Made by a program: the position numbers and the translations under genes | NCBI GenBank assembly: GCA_030604975.1 | Contig: JAUVUV010000170.1 | Coordinates: 1 to 5,620, forward strand | Direction: 5' to 3' | Source of the DNA: Candidatus Glassiibacteriota bacterium | Lineage (GTDB): Bacteria > Gemmatimonadota > Glassbacteria > GWA2-58-10 | DNA length: 5,620 nucleotides | In this document: positions 1-5,620 of the stretch, one piece after another | Layout of the letters: each line of letters begins with the position of its first letter | Position numbering within the stretch: the first letter of the stretch is position 1 | Notes under the pieces: generated by a model | Told to the model about the DNA's origin: nothing | Database searches by the model: none | The model's input: only the letters and a program-made list of their open reading frames with translations

Positions 1-1
1 C

Positions 2-172
2 TATCTCTACCTGGCAAGCGACAGAATGGGGTATCCGGATGACGCGGAGGATGCCAAGAGGTGGCTCTGCAAGGACTATCCGGATAGTGAATACGCTGAG
101 GAGCTCTGCGGCGGATCGGATGAGGCGCTCAGCGGCTCGACCTTGCAGAACGGGAATAAAAAGAAAAATTGA
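2..172 (+). CDS. C-terminal end of a TPR-like protein (5' truncated by window edge)
   Basis: An open frame enters from the left edge and ends at TGA 170-172, giving 56 residues. The visible part starts YLYLASDRMG and contains an A..AKRWLCKDYPDSEYAEEL stretch. The helix-YPDSEYA-helix pattern is typical of the last helical hairpin of tetratricopeptide proteins such as BamD/YfiO or YbgF-like periplasmic factors. The final ~20 residues (GGSDEALSGS... ending NKKKN) look like a disordered, lysine-rich tail. The N-terminus is missing, so a lipoprotein signal cannot be checked and BamD is only one possibility among TPR proteins. The frame happens to be the same as that of nadD downstream, separated by this single TGA. 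It is probably real coding sequence because of the family-like pattern and the clean join to the edge. Confidence 0.68.
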   Translation, partial: YLYLASDRMGYPDDAEDAKRWLCKDYPDSEYAEELCGGSDEALSGSTLQNGNKKKN

Positions 173-180
173 AACTTCGC

Positions 181-225
181 CTCCCAGTCCGAAAAAGGCT
201 GGGGGAGCTCCAATGGGGGCCTTTT
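181..225 (+). terminator. GC-rich tandem hairpins, possible terminator or structured nadD leader
   Basis: Several competing inverted repeats are packed into this gap. CTCCCAG (181-187) can pair with CTGGGGG (199-205, one G-U), extended inward by CC/GG around a GAAAAA loop. GCTCC (207-211) can pair with GGGGC (216-220, one G-U) around AATG, followed by CTTTT. AAAAGGC (193-199) and GCCTTTT (219-225) are a perfect 7-bp repeat that overlaps both. The A-tract/hairpin/T-tract form resembles an intrinsic terminator ending the upstream gene. Its T-tract runs into the nadD TTG start, however, so it could instead modulate nadD translation. The T-run is only four bases, so efficiency is doubtful. Confidence 0.4.
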
Positions 226-820
226 GCGGGTTGCAATGCTGGGTGGGACATTCGATCCCGTCCATATCGGACATTTGATTGGAGCACAGGCTGCGGCTGA
301 GCAACTCCAGCTCGACCGGGTGCTTTTTGTTCCCGCGGCCAATCCGCCGCACAAGTTGAATGTGTCGATTACTCCGGCAGAGCACCGGGTGGCAATGCTG
401 GAGAGAGCCCTGGCAGGCAACAAGCGTTTTTCCCTCTACTTGGACGAGATCAGCCGCAGCGGCAGAAGCTACACGATTGACACTGTTCGCCGCTACCGTC
501 AAAGTGAGCATAAAGAGGGAGATGAGCTTTTTTTTATTGTCGGCGCGGACAACCTGGCCGAACTTCATACATGGAAATACTGGAAGGCACTTTGCCGCGA
601 GGTAAAATTTGTCGCTCTGGCAAGAGAAGGTTTCGAGCCGGATAACGGGTTTCTGGAGAAAAAACTCGGCAGTGCGGAGATCCTCTGGGTTAAGATGCCG
701 CTGATCGGGATTTCCGCCACGGGTATACGAAATAGCTGCGCCGCAGGATATTCTATCCGCTATCTGGTTCCGGACTCGGTGGCAGAGTATATCGAGTCTC
801 ACAGGCTTTACCGCAAGTAG
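224..820 (+). CDS. nadD: Nicotinate-nucleotide adenylyltransferase NadD
   Basis: The enzyme transfers AMP from ATP to nicotinate mononucleotide, giving deamido-NAD in the cytoplasmic NAD biosynthesis pathway. The 198-residue product is of usual length. It shows the nucleotidyltransferase signature GGTFDPVHIGH at residues 7-17 (the HxGH-type ATP site), VPAANPPHK at 36-44, SYTIDT at 82-87, FIVGADNLAELHTWKYW at 104-120 and the C-terminal ISATGIR at 163-169. The last two are the substrate-contacting GAD..W..W and the ISxTxIR phosphate-binding motifs. The end LVPDSVAEYIESHRLY is also typical. The TTG start at 224 is preferred over ATG 236 because MRVAMLGGTF supplies the complete first beta strand. 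No ATG or GTG lies in frame between the upstream stop and the TTG. GGGGGAG at 201-207 is a distant ribosome-binding candidate, 16 nt away. The family call is secure; the start is less so. Confidence 0.97.
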   Translation: MRVAMLGGTFDPVHIGHLIGAQAAAEQLQLDRVLFVPAANPPHKLNVSITPAEHRVAMLERALAGNKRFSLYLDEISRSGRSYTIDTVRRYRQSEHKEGDELFFIVGADNLAELHTWKYWKALCREVKFVALAREGFEPDNGFLEKKLGSAEILWVKMPLIGISATGIRNSCAAGYSIRYLVPDSVAEYIESHRLYRK

Positions 821-825
821 CGTGG

Positions 826-854
826 TTGATTTTAAAACCTGGCCGGGTTATTAT
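826..854 (+). promoter_or_regulatory. Candidate sigma70-like promoter for secA
   Basis: TTGATT (826-831, 4/6 of the -35 consensus) lies 17 bp from TATTAT (849-854, 5/6 of the -10 consensus). This would start transcription near 861 and leave a leader of about 68 nt before secA. The same stretch holds a short AACCT/GGGTT hairpin with a GGCC loop (836-849), followed by ATTATTTTATT, which could alternatively be a weak terminator for nadD. If the organism uses a Bacteroidetes-type sigma factor, these E. coli-style boxes may not apply. Confidence 0.35.
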
Positions 855-928
855 TTTATTCAGGAGTTGATTGCCAGATTTCGGTCAATTCTTCCCTGAG
901 CTGACTATCGCTGGAAGCAGTAAAAATA

Positions 929-3901
929 ATGATCAACAGATTGTTTAAAATTTTCCTGGGTGACAAGCACGAGCGTGAGAAGAAAAAGCTCATGCCGACT
1001 GTGGATGAGATCAACCGGATCTGCACCACACTCGAAAGCTTGAGCGATGAGGAACTTCTGCAGCACAGCCTGGCGCTAAAGGAGAAAATCAGGTCGGTCA
1101 AGGACCCTGAAGAGCAGAAAAAAGCCTGCGATGAACTCCTGCCCGAGGCTTATGCTGTAGTCAAGGAGGCTTGCAGGCGCAACATGGGGCGCCAGATCAG
1201 CGTCTGCGACCAGCCGATGGTCTGGGACATGATCCCTTACGATGTGCAGCTTATCGGGGCGGTTGTCCTTTACCAGGGAAAAATCGCCGAGATGGCCACC
1301 GGTGAAGGTAAAACTCTGGTAGCAGTTATGCCGCTTTATCTCAATGCACTCAAGGGACGAGGAGTACACCTGGTTACTGTGAACGATTACCTCGCCCGGC
1401 GCGATGCCGAGTGGATGGGCACGATATTCAGGTTCTTAGGAATGACCGTAGGCTGTATCCAGCACGACATGGACTCAGAAGAGCGCAAAGAGCAGTACAA
1501 CTGCGACATCACCTATGGTACCAATAATGAGTTCGGCTTCGATTATCTCCGGGACAACATGGCCCTGCGCCTGGAGGACCGCGTGCAGCGCGAATACCAT
1601 TACGCGATTGTTGATGAGGTGGACAGCGTGCTGGTCGATGAGGCCCGCACGCCTCTTATTATTTCCGGCCCGGTGCATGGTCCGGCACCCAAATTCAAGC
1701 AGTTTAGGCCCATGGTAGAGGATCTGGTACGGGTTCAGGTCAATAGAGTGAATAACATACTTGCCGAGGCAACAGAGATGCTCAAGAAAGCCGAGGAGGA
1801 GGAAGACGATAGAAAGGCCATGGAGTTTAATTACGAGGCCGGCAAGAATCTCCTTAAGGCATCAAGAGGAATGCCCAAGAACAAGCGCCTGCTCAAACTT
1901 CTCAACGAAGTCGGCACCAAGAAGCTGATGAAGAAGGTTGAAGCGGATTACATGCGCGAAAAGAAACTGACCGAGTTGGACGAGGCGCTTTATTTCGGGA
2001 TGGACGAGAAAGGCAATCAGGTACAGCTCACTGACAAAGGACTCGACCAGCTCAGCCCGAAAGACCCCAATATGTTCGTGATTCCGGACCTGAGTATTGA
2101 GATAAACGAGGTCCAGTCCGATAAGAGCCTTAGTCCGGCCCGCAAGGCGGAAAAAATCCAGAACCTGGAACGCGACTATCTGGAAAAAAGCGATAAGATC
2201 CACACCATCCATCAGCTTCTCAAGGCTTACATTCTTTTCGAGAAAGACGTGGAGTATGTGGTACAGGAAGAGAAGGTACTTATCGTTGATGAGTTTACCG
2301 GCCGCCTGATGCCGGGCAGGAGGTACAGCGAGGGTCTCCACCAGGCCCTGGAGGCCAAGGAAAGTGTGAAAATCGAGGGTGAAACCCAGACCCTGGCCAC
2401 GATCACCCTTCAGAACTATTTCCGTCTTTACAGTAAGCTTGCCGGGATGACAGGAACCGCTGAAACAGAGGCGGACGAGTTCTGGCAGATCTACAAGCTT
2501 GACGTGATAGTGATCCCCACTCACCGCCAGGTCATCCGCGACGACATGGACGACGGAATCTATCGCACCCGAAGGGAAAAATACAATGCGATTATCAATG
2601 AAATTGAAAGGCTGCACAATGAAGGCCGCCCGGTACTGGTCGGTACGATCAGTGTCGAGATTTCCGAGACTTTGAGCCGGATGCTGAGACGGCGGAATAT
2701 CAGACACAACGTGCTCCATGCCAAGTACCATCAGCATGAAGCCGAAATCGTGGCCAAGGCAGGTCAGGAGGGTGCGGTGACGATTGCCACCAACATGGCA
2801 GGTCGCGGCACCGATATCAAGCTCGGCGAGAGTGTTCCTGAAATGGGCGGGCTGGCGATCGTGGGCACTGAGCGCCACGAGGCACGCCGGATCGACCGCC
2901 AGTTGAGGGGCCGCAGCGGCCGCCAGGGCGATTCGGGCTCCTCGGAGTTTTTCCTCTCGCTCGAGGATGACCTGATGCGCCTGTTCGGTAGCGACAGGAT
3001 CGCCGGGGTGATGGACCGCCTGGGACTTCAGGAAGGGGAAGTGATCACGCATCCATTGGTCTCCCGCTCAATCGGAAGGGCCCAGAAAAAAGTGGAGGGC
3101 AACAACTTCCAGATCAGAAAACATCTTCTCGAGTACGATGATGTGATGAACCAGCAACGCGAGGTGATCTACGACATGCGCCTTTTCGCTCTTGAAGGCA
3201 AGGATCTGGAGAAAGAGTTCAAGGAGATGATCGACGAGGCGGTCCGGTTGAAAGCCGACGAACACGTGAGGGAGGGCACTCCACCAGAGGAATGGGATCT
3301 CAAGGGGCTATCGCAGGACCTGCTGACAACTTTCCTGCTTAACGTGCGTTTCGAAGAGAAGGACCTTGAGGAATTGGACGCCGAGGACATCCACGAGCGT
3401 GTCTTCGGGCTGGTCGACCAGCTTTATAAGCTCAAATGCGAGGAGTTCGGCGAAGAACGCCAGGATTTCCTGATACAGCAGATCATGATGAGAGTGATCG
3501 ATGAGAACTGGCGGGATCACCTGTTTATGCTCGATCACCTGAAGGCCGGGATAAATTTCCGCGCCTACGGACAGAAAGATCCGCTGATTGAATATAAAAA
3601 AGAGGCTTTCGACGCTTTTATCGAGATGCTTAACCGCATCAAAGAGCAGGTGGCATCGTTCTTTTTCAAGGCTCAGTTTATCGATGAATCAGAAATTCAA
3701 CGTCAGAAGCAGCAGGAAAAGCTGGCTGTGCACCACGCAACTGTCTCAGCCTTTTCCGGTGCCGATCAACCCGCGCCACAGCTGGAGACCGGGCCCCAGA
3801 AAGTAAAAACGGTCAAGCGAGAACAACCAAAGATCGGGCGCAACGATCCCTGCTGGTGCGGTAGCGGCAAGAAATTCAAACATTGCCACGGCAAAAGCTG
3901 A
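929..3901 (+). CDS. secA: Preprotein translocase ATPase SecA
   Basis: SecA is the ATP-driven motor that pushes unfolded secretory proteins through the SecYEG channel. The 990-aa product has every core motif. Walker A is ATGEGKT at 123-129, and a VTVNDYLARRDAEWMG stretch lies at 149-164. Walker B is VDEVDS at 228-233, followed by DEARTPLIISG at 237-247. Further on are VDEFTGRLMPGRRYSEGLHQA (453-473), AGMTGTAETEADEF (505-518), VGTISVEISE (571-580), TNMAGRGTDIKLG (621-633) and the arginine-finger region RQLRGRSGRQGDSGS (657-671). A helical scaffold/wing region follows, with ENWRDHLFMLDHLKAGI at 859-875. The tail, RNDPCWCGSGKKFKHCHG at 971-988, is the SEC-C zinc motif that contacts SecB or ribosomes. 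Residues ~249-345 form an expanded charged helical insert compared with E. coli SecA. ATG 929 follows GGAAG (913-917, 11-nt spacer), and an in-frame TGA at 902-904 rules out a much longer N-terminus. Confidence 0.99.
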   Translation: MINRLFKIFLGDKHEREKKKLMPTVDEINRICTTLESLSDEELLQHSLALKEKIRSVKDPEEQKKACDELLPEAYAVVKEACRRNMGRQISVCDQPMVWDMIPYDVQLIGAVVLYQGKIAEMATGEGKTLVAVMPLYLNALKGRGVHLVTVNDYLARRDAEWMGTIFRFLGMTVGCIQHDMDSEERKEQYNCDITYGTNNEFGFDYLRDNMALRLEDRVQREYHYAIVDEVDSVLVDEARTPLIISGPVHGPAPKFKQFRPMVEDLVRVQVNRVNNILAEATEMLKKAEEEEDDRKAMEFNYEAGKNLLKASRGMPKNKRLLKLLNEVGTKKLMKKVEADYMREKKLTELDEALYFGMDEKGNQVQLTDKGLDQLSPKDPNMFVIPDLSIEINEVQSDKSLSPARKAEKIQNLERDYLEKSDKIHTIHQLLKAYILFEKDVEYVVQEEKVLIVDEFTGRLMPGRRYSEGLHQALEAKESVKIEGETQTLATITLQNYFRLYSKLAGMTGTAETEADEFWQIYKLDVIVIPTHRQVIRDDMDDGIYRTRREKYNAIINEIERLHNEGRPVLVGTISVEISETLSRMLRRRNIRHNVLHAKYHQHEAEIVAKAGQEGAVTIATNMAGRGTDIKLGESVPEMGGLAIVGTERHEARRIDRQLRGRSGRQGDSGSSEFFLSLEDDLMRLFGSDRIAGVMDRLGLQEGEVITHPLVSRSIGRAQKKVEGNNFQIRKHLLEYDDVMNQQREVIYDMRLFALEGKDLEKEFKEMIDEAVRLKADEHVREGTPPEEWDLKGLSQDLLTTFLLNVRFEEKDLEELDAEDIHERVFGLVDQLYKLKCEEFGEERQDFLIQQIMMRVIDENWRDHLFMLDHLKAGINFRAYGQKDPLIEYKKEAFDAFIEMLNRIKEQVASFFFKAQFIDESEIQRQKQQEKLAVHHATVSAFSGADQPAPQLETGPQKVKTVKREQPKIGRNDPCWCGSGKKFKHCHGKS

Positions 3902-3945
3902 TTAGTTATTTGCCCTGGCAGCATTAATCAATTTTCGGGGTGCAT

Positions 3946-4752
3946 ATGGTCGAAATTAAAACTCAATCAAGCGATATGCTCCTTACGCGGGAGCAGTTAA
4001 GGGAGATCGAACGTTACCATGCTCGTTTCGGCGAACTTGAAAAGGAACTTACTGGTTACATGGATGACTTCCTGAGCGTGCTCAACCGCCATTACTTCAA
4101 CCGTGAAAACAGTTATCTTAAGGAGCAGCAGGAAAACCTTCGCGAGGTGGTTGTTCTCCAGAGCAAGCTGGAGAAACTCGCCGAATCCCTCTCGGCTCAA
4201 GCTGGCGAACTTAAATCCTACATGATGAGCCTTCAGAAGAGCCTGCACGGTGGGGATGAGAGCGAATCTCCCGAGGCCCCTGCACGGCAGAAACCGAGAG
4301 AAGCTCCGAAAGAAGAGGCTGTCCAGGAGACCCAGAAAAAGGCGGAGAAAGCTCCTGCTGCCGCGGCCAAACCCTCCCGGAGTCCACTTGTGGACCGCAC
4401 CGGAGAAAACCTGGCCGACGGCTCGAAGAAAGGGGGTGAAATATCGCTCAAGTTCCTATTCGAGGAACTCAACTTCACCGAACCACAGAACAGCGAGGCC
4501 TTTAACGAGATCAGCAATGCCCTACAGAAACTTTTTTACGAGCGCAAGCTGATCGGATACAGCAAGACCGCACTGGTTTTCGGCAAGGACAAATCGCTGG
4601 ACGAGTTGCTGGAGGATTTGCGGCTGATTTTCGTTTCGGAGACCCTGCAAAAACTCCTTATGGAAAAGGGATTGATCAGCGCCGGAGAAAAGAGTAAGCT
4701 GCGGCTGGTTTGTGACAGCAAGAGGGAACTTATCTACTCAGTATCTGGATGA
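3946..4752 (+). CDS. Uncharacterised coiled-coil protein with C-terminal domain
   Basis: I do not recognise this 268-aa protein. It has no signal peptide or membrane segment, so it is probably cytoplasmic. Residues ~12-100 are strongly helical with heptad-like leucines (e.g. LREIERYHARFGELEKEL, then ENLREVVVLQSKLEKLAESL) and likely form a coiled coil. Residues ~101-163 are a low-complexity Ala/Pro/Lys/Glu/Ser linker. Residues ~164-268 look folded: helices (LKFLFEELNF, FNEISNALQKLFYERKL), a short hydrophobic segment TALVFG, another helical stretch LDELLEDLRLIFVSETLQKLLMEKGL, and a closing KLRLVCDSKRELIYSVS that may be beta strand. ATG 3946 is chosen because GGGGTG (3937-3942) sits just before it; GTG 3940 would add only two residues and overlaps that site. 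It lies 44 nt after secA on the same strand and may share its transcript, but nothing shows a secretion role. Confidence 0.86.
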   Translation: MVEIKTQSSDMLLTREQLREIERYHARFGELEKELTGYMDDFLSVLNRHYFNRENSYLKEQQENLREVVVLQSKLEKLAESLSAQAGELKSYMMSLQKSLHGGDESESPEAPARQKPREAPKEEAVQETQKKAEKAPAAAAKPSRSPLVDRTGENLADGSKKGGEISLKFLFEELNFTEPQNSEAFNEISNALQKLFYERKLIGYSKTALVFGKDKSLDELLEDLRLIFVSETLQKLLMEKGLISAGEKSKLRLVCDSKRELIYSVSG

Positions 4753-4778
4753 CTGCTTGATCCAGATATTCTCTTTCG
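4740..4778 (+). terminator. Terminator-like hairpin overlapping a stop codon
   Basis: TATCTGGAT (4742-4750) and ATCCAGATA (4760-4768) form a perfect 9-bp inverted repeat with a 9-nt loop. It is extended outward by a G-U and an A-U pair (4740-4741 with 4769-4770). The left arm contains the last codons of the unknown gene and reaches the T of its TGA. The right side runs into TTCTCTTTCG, a broken T-tract. Placement at the very end of the gene, before a long noncoding gap, fits an intrinsic terminator for the secA-unknown gene transcript. The stem has only three G-C pairs and the T-tract is interrupted, so it may be weak. Confidence 0.45.
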
Positions 4779-4923
4779 TAAGAACCGGGGCAGTTAGCAA
4801 ATAAACTCGGACCGCCCGTTCGAGAACAGAATCATGCTCTGAAGTTCCCTGCCGTTCAATTTCTGCAGCCAGAGAGCTTGCATTATTCCATTCCGATTAT
4901 TTCAGCTTAATTTTTCGAACCTC

Positions 4924-4952
4924 TTGCTCAATCGTATTTATAATCTTATAAA
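4924..4952 (+). promoter_or_regulatory. Candidate promoter for the rel gene
   Basis: TTGCTC (4924-4929) and TATAAA (4947-4952) are separated by 17 bp and would start transcription near 4959, leaving a leader of about 75 nt. A perfect TATAAT also occurs at 4939-4944, but it has no good -35 box at 16-18 bp. The region is the most AT-rich of the window and lies in its largest gap, which supports a promoter here. The exact boxes are uncertain because the sigma factor preference of this organism is unknown. Confidence 0.4.
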
Positions 4953-4979
4953 AAGAATAGAAGAATTAGTCGAAAGAAT

Positions 4980-5019
4980 AAACAGCAACAGAGAGTTTCA
5001 GGATTCGAATCAGCTGTTT
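4980..5019 (+). repeat. Inverted repeats in the rel leader
   Basis: AAACAGC (4980-4986) and GCTGTTT (5013-5019) are a perfect 7-bp inverted repeat enclosing 26 nt. Inside it, GATTCGAATC (5002-5011) is a perfect 10-bp palindrome, directly abutting CAGCTG (5011-5016). The structure ends six bases before the AAGGTG ribosome-binding site (5025-5030). It could be an mRNA stem near the start, or a dimeric DNA-binding site. Chance occurrence cannot be excluded at this size. Confidence 0.3.
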
Positions 5020-5033
5020 TCCTCAAGGTGCAT

Positions 5034-5620
5034 ATGCCGAAAAATAAGCTAATAAAGACGCTCCGGGATATCGGTAGCCTTGATATGGAACTGATCGAGC
5101 GCGCCTACGAATTCGCAGCCCAGGCGCACGAAGGGCAGAAACGGAGATCCGGTGAGGATTTCATGTTTCACACTGTCGAAGTCGTGCGGGTACTCGTGGA
5201 TCTTAACCTTTACGATACCGTATCGATTGCAAGCGCGCTGATTCATGATGTGATCGAGGATACGGACTGTCCCCTGGAGAAAATCCGGCAAGCTTTCGGT
5301 GATGAAATCGCAGGGATCGTGGACGGGTTGACCAAGATCAGCCGGATGGACGGCTATGTTTTCCGCTCTGCCCAGGAAACGCAGGTGGAAAACTACCGCA
5401 AGCTGATCCTTTCGATGGCCAAGGACATCCGGGTGATTCTGATAAAATTCGCTGACAGGCTCCACAACATGCGCACCCTGAATGCCCTGCCGGAGGAGAA
5501 AAGGAAACGAATCGCCAGGGAGACGCTCGATATTTACGCACCTCTGGCGCACCGGTTCGGTATAGCCTTGATCCGCGGGGAACTCGAGGATCTTGCTTTC
5601 AAGTCCCTTGAGCCGGAAAA
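5034..5620 (+). CDS. rel: RelA/SpoT-family (p)ppGpp synthetase/hydrolase, N-terminal part (3' truncated by window edge)
   Basis: Long RelA/SpoT homologues make and degrade the alarmone (p)ppGpp in the stringent response. The 195 visible codons cover the N-terminal HD hydrolase domain. It shows AHEGQKRRSGEDFMFH (31-46), ALIHDVIEDT (68-77), VDGLTKISRM (96-105), then KDIRVILIKFADRLHNMRTLN (130-150) and YAPLAHRFGI (168-177). Compared with the streptococcal Rel enzyme, the Mn-binding residues H46, H71, D72 and D141, catalytic E75/D76 and N145 all appear present. The hydrolase should therefore be active, which argues for a bifunctional Rel/SpoT rather than a hydrolase-dead RelA. The usual HP after the YxxH motif is HT here. 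The synthetase, TGS and ACT parts would lie beyond the edge, so synthetase activity cannot be judged. ATG 5034 follows AAGGTG closely; GTG 5028 is an in-frame alternative adding two residues. It follows a 281-nt gap, suggesting its own promoter. Confidence 0.96.
   Translation, partial: MPKNKLIKTLRDIGSLDMELIERAYEFAAQAHEGQKRRSGEDFMFHTVEVVRVLVDLNLYDTVSIASALIHDVIEDTDCPLEKIRQAFGDEIAGIVDGLTKISRMDGYVFRSAQETQVENYRKLILSMAKDIRVILIKFADRLHNMRTLNALPEEKRKRIARETLDIYAPLAHRFGIALIRGELEDLAFKSLEPE

Larger units (their letters stand above)
4753..5033. other. 281-nt AT-rich noncoding gap before rel
   Basis: No convincing open frame with a ribosome-binding site was found by eye on the plus strand. Apart from the terminator-like hairpin at its left end, the gap holds an AT-rich core (about 4885-4980) with promoter-like boxes, then a purine-rich stretch with repeated GAATA/AGAAT words (4954-4980). 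Just before rel it holds short inverted repeats. A tRNA or known riboswitch was not recognised. The most likely role is promoter plus untranslated leader of the rel gene. Confidence 0.6.

Noticed and set aside
2..820. Possible TPR-NadD fusion, because the frame is open from 2 to 820 except for TGA 170-172
   Set aside because: The 17 codons between the stop and the TTG start encode a Gly/Ser-rich stretch with no domain character. A stop-free gap this short is expected often by chance, and NadD is complete from the TTG. Recoding of this TGA has no support.
836..860. Short hairpin (AACCT/GGGTT) followed by an AT-rich run after nadD, as an intrinsic terminator
   Set aside because: The stem has five pairs, one of them G-U, and the tail is mixed A/T rather than a T-run. 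The same bases fit a promoter better, so it was not called separately.
871..945. Short open frame (TTG start after AGGAG at 862-866) ahead of secA, considered as a SecM-like leader peptide
   Set aside because: The ~24-residue product has no signal-like hydrophobic segment or recognisable arrest motif, it starts with TTG, and it runs into the secA start. The AGGAG may be chance.
1862..3052. Long minus-strand open frame of 396 codons
   Set aside because: It lies wholly inside secA, antisense to strongly conserved SecA motifs, and its translation is His/Leu/Asp-rich with no recognisable domain. It is a by-product of the codon composition of secA.
4818..4827. GTTCGAGAAC as a LexA-like operator
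   Set aside because: The GTTC/GAAC arms are separated by only two bases and in the opposite order to the known GAAC-N4-GTTC box. It lies far from any gene start.
5049..5552. Minus-strand open frame of 167 codons opposite the rel gene
   Set aside because: The plus strand here encodes well-conserved HD hydrolase motifs. The antisense translation resembles no family and is a shadow.

Overview
The window is 5.6 kb of ordinary bacterial chromosome with every gene on the plus strand: the tail of a TPR-like protein, nadD (NAD biosynthesis), secA (protein export ATPase), an unrecognised coiled-coil protein, and the first ~195 codons of a RelA/SpoT-type (p)ppGpp synthetase/hydrolase. No tRNA, rRNA, CRISPR array, transposase, attachment site or other mobile signature was seen. 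Base composition and codon use look even across the genes, so nothing suggests recent transfer.

Organism: a Gram-negative-type bacterium, probably of the FCB superphylum or a neighbouring candidate phylum. The main clue is SecA, which is 990 aa and has a lysine/glutamate-rich expansion of roughly 60 residues just after the DEAR-TPLIISG motif. From memory, its PKNK, DLTDKG-like and EGLHQALEAKE stretches resemble Bacteroidetes-type SecA far more than the shorter E. coli or Bacillus forms. The moderately GC-rich coding sequence would fit an uncultivated lineage such as Gemmatimonadota, Zixibacteria, Latescibacterota or similar. This placement is inference from one protein.

Layout: 2-172 is the C-terminal end of a TPR-like protein. 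173-223 is a short gap rich in GC hairpins. 224-820 is nadD with a TTG start. 821-928 is a gap with a sigma70-like promoter candidate. 929-3901 is secA, with an intact motor and a C-terminal zinc-binding tail. 3902-3945 is a 44-nt gap. 3946-4752 is an unknown protein with a coiled-coil N-terminus, an Ala/Pro/Lys/Glu linker and a C-terminal domain. 4753-5033 is a 281-nt AT-rich gap with a terminator-like hairpin at its left end, promoter-like boxes in the middle and small inverted repeats just before the next gene. 5034 to the window end is the HD hydrolase part of a long RelA/SpoT homologue.

The genes serve housekeeping roles (cofactor synthesis, secretion, stringent response) and do not form an evident single pathway. 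secA and the unknown gene are close enough to be co-transcribed. The rel gene appears to be a separate transcription unit. The part with least explanation is the unknown gene at 3946-4752, together with the structured leaders before nadD and rel. I see no sign of a dramatic undescribed system.
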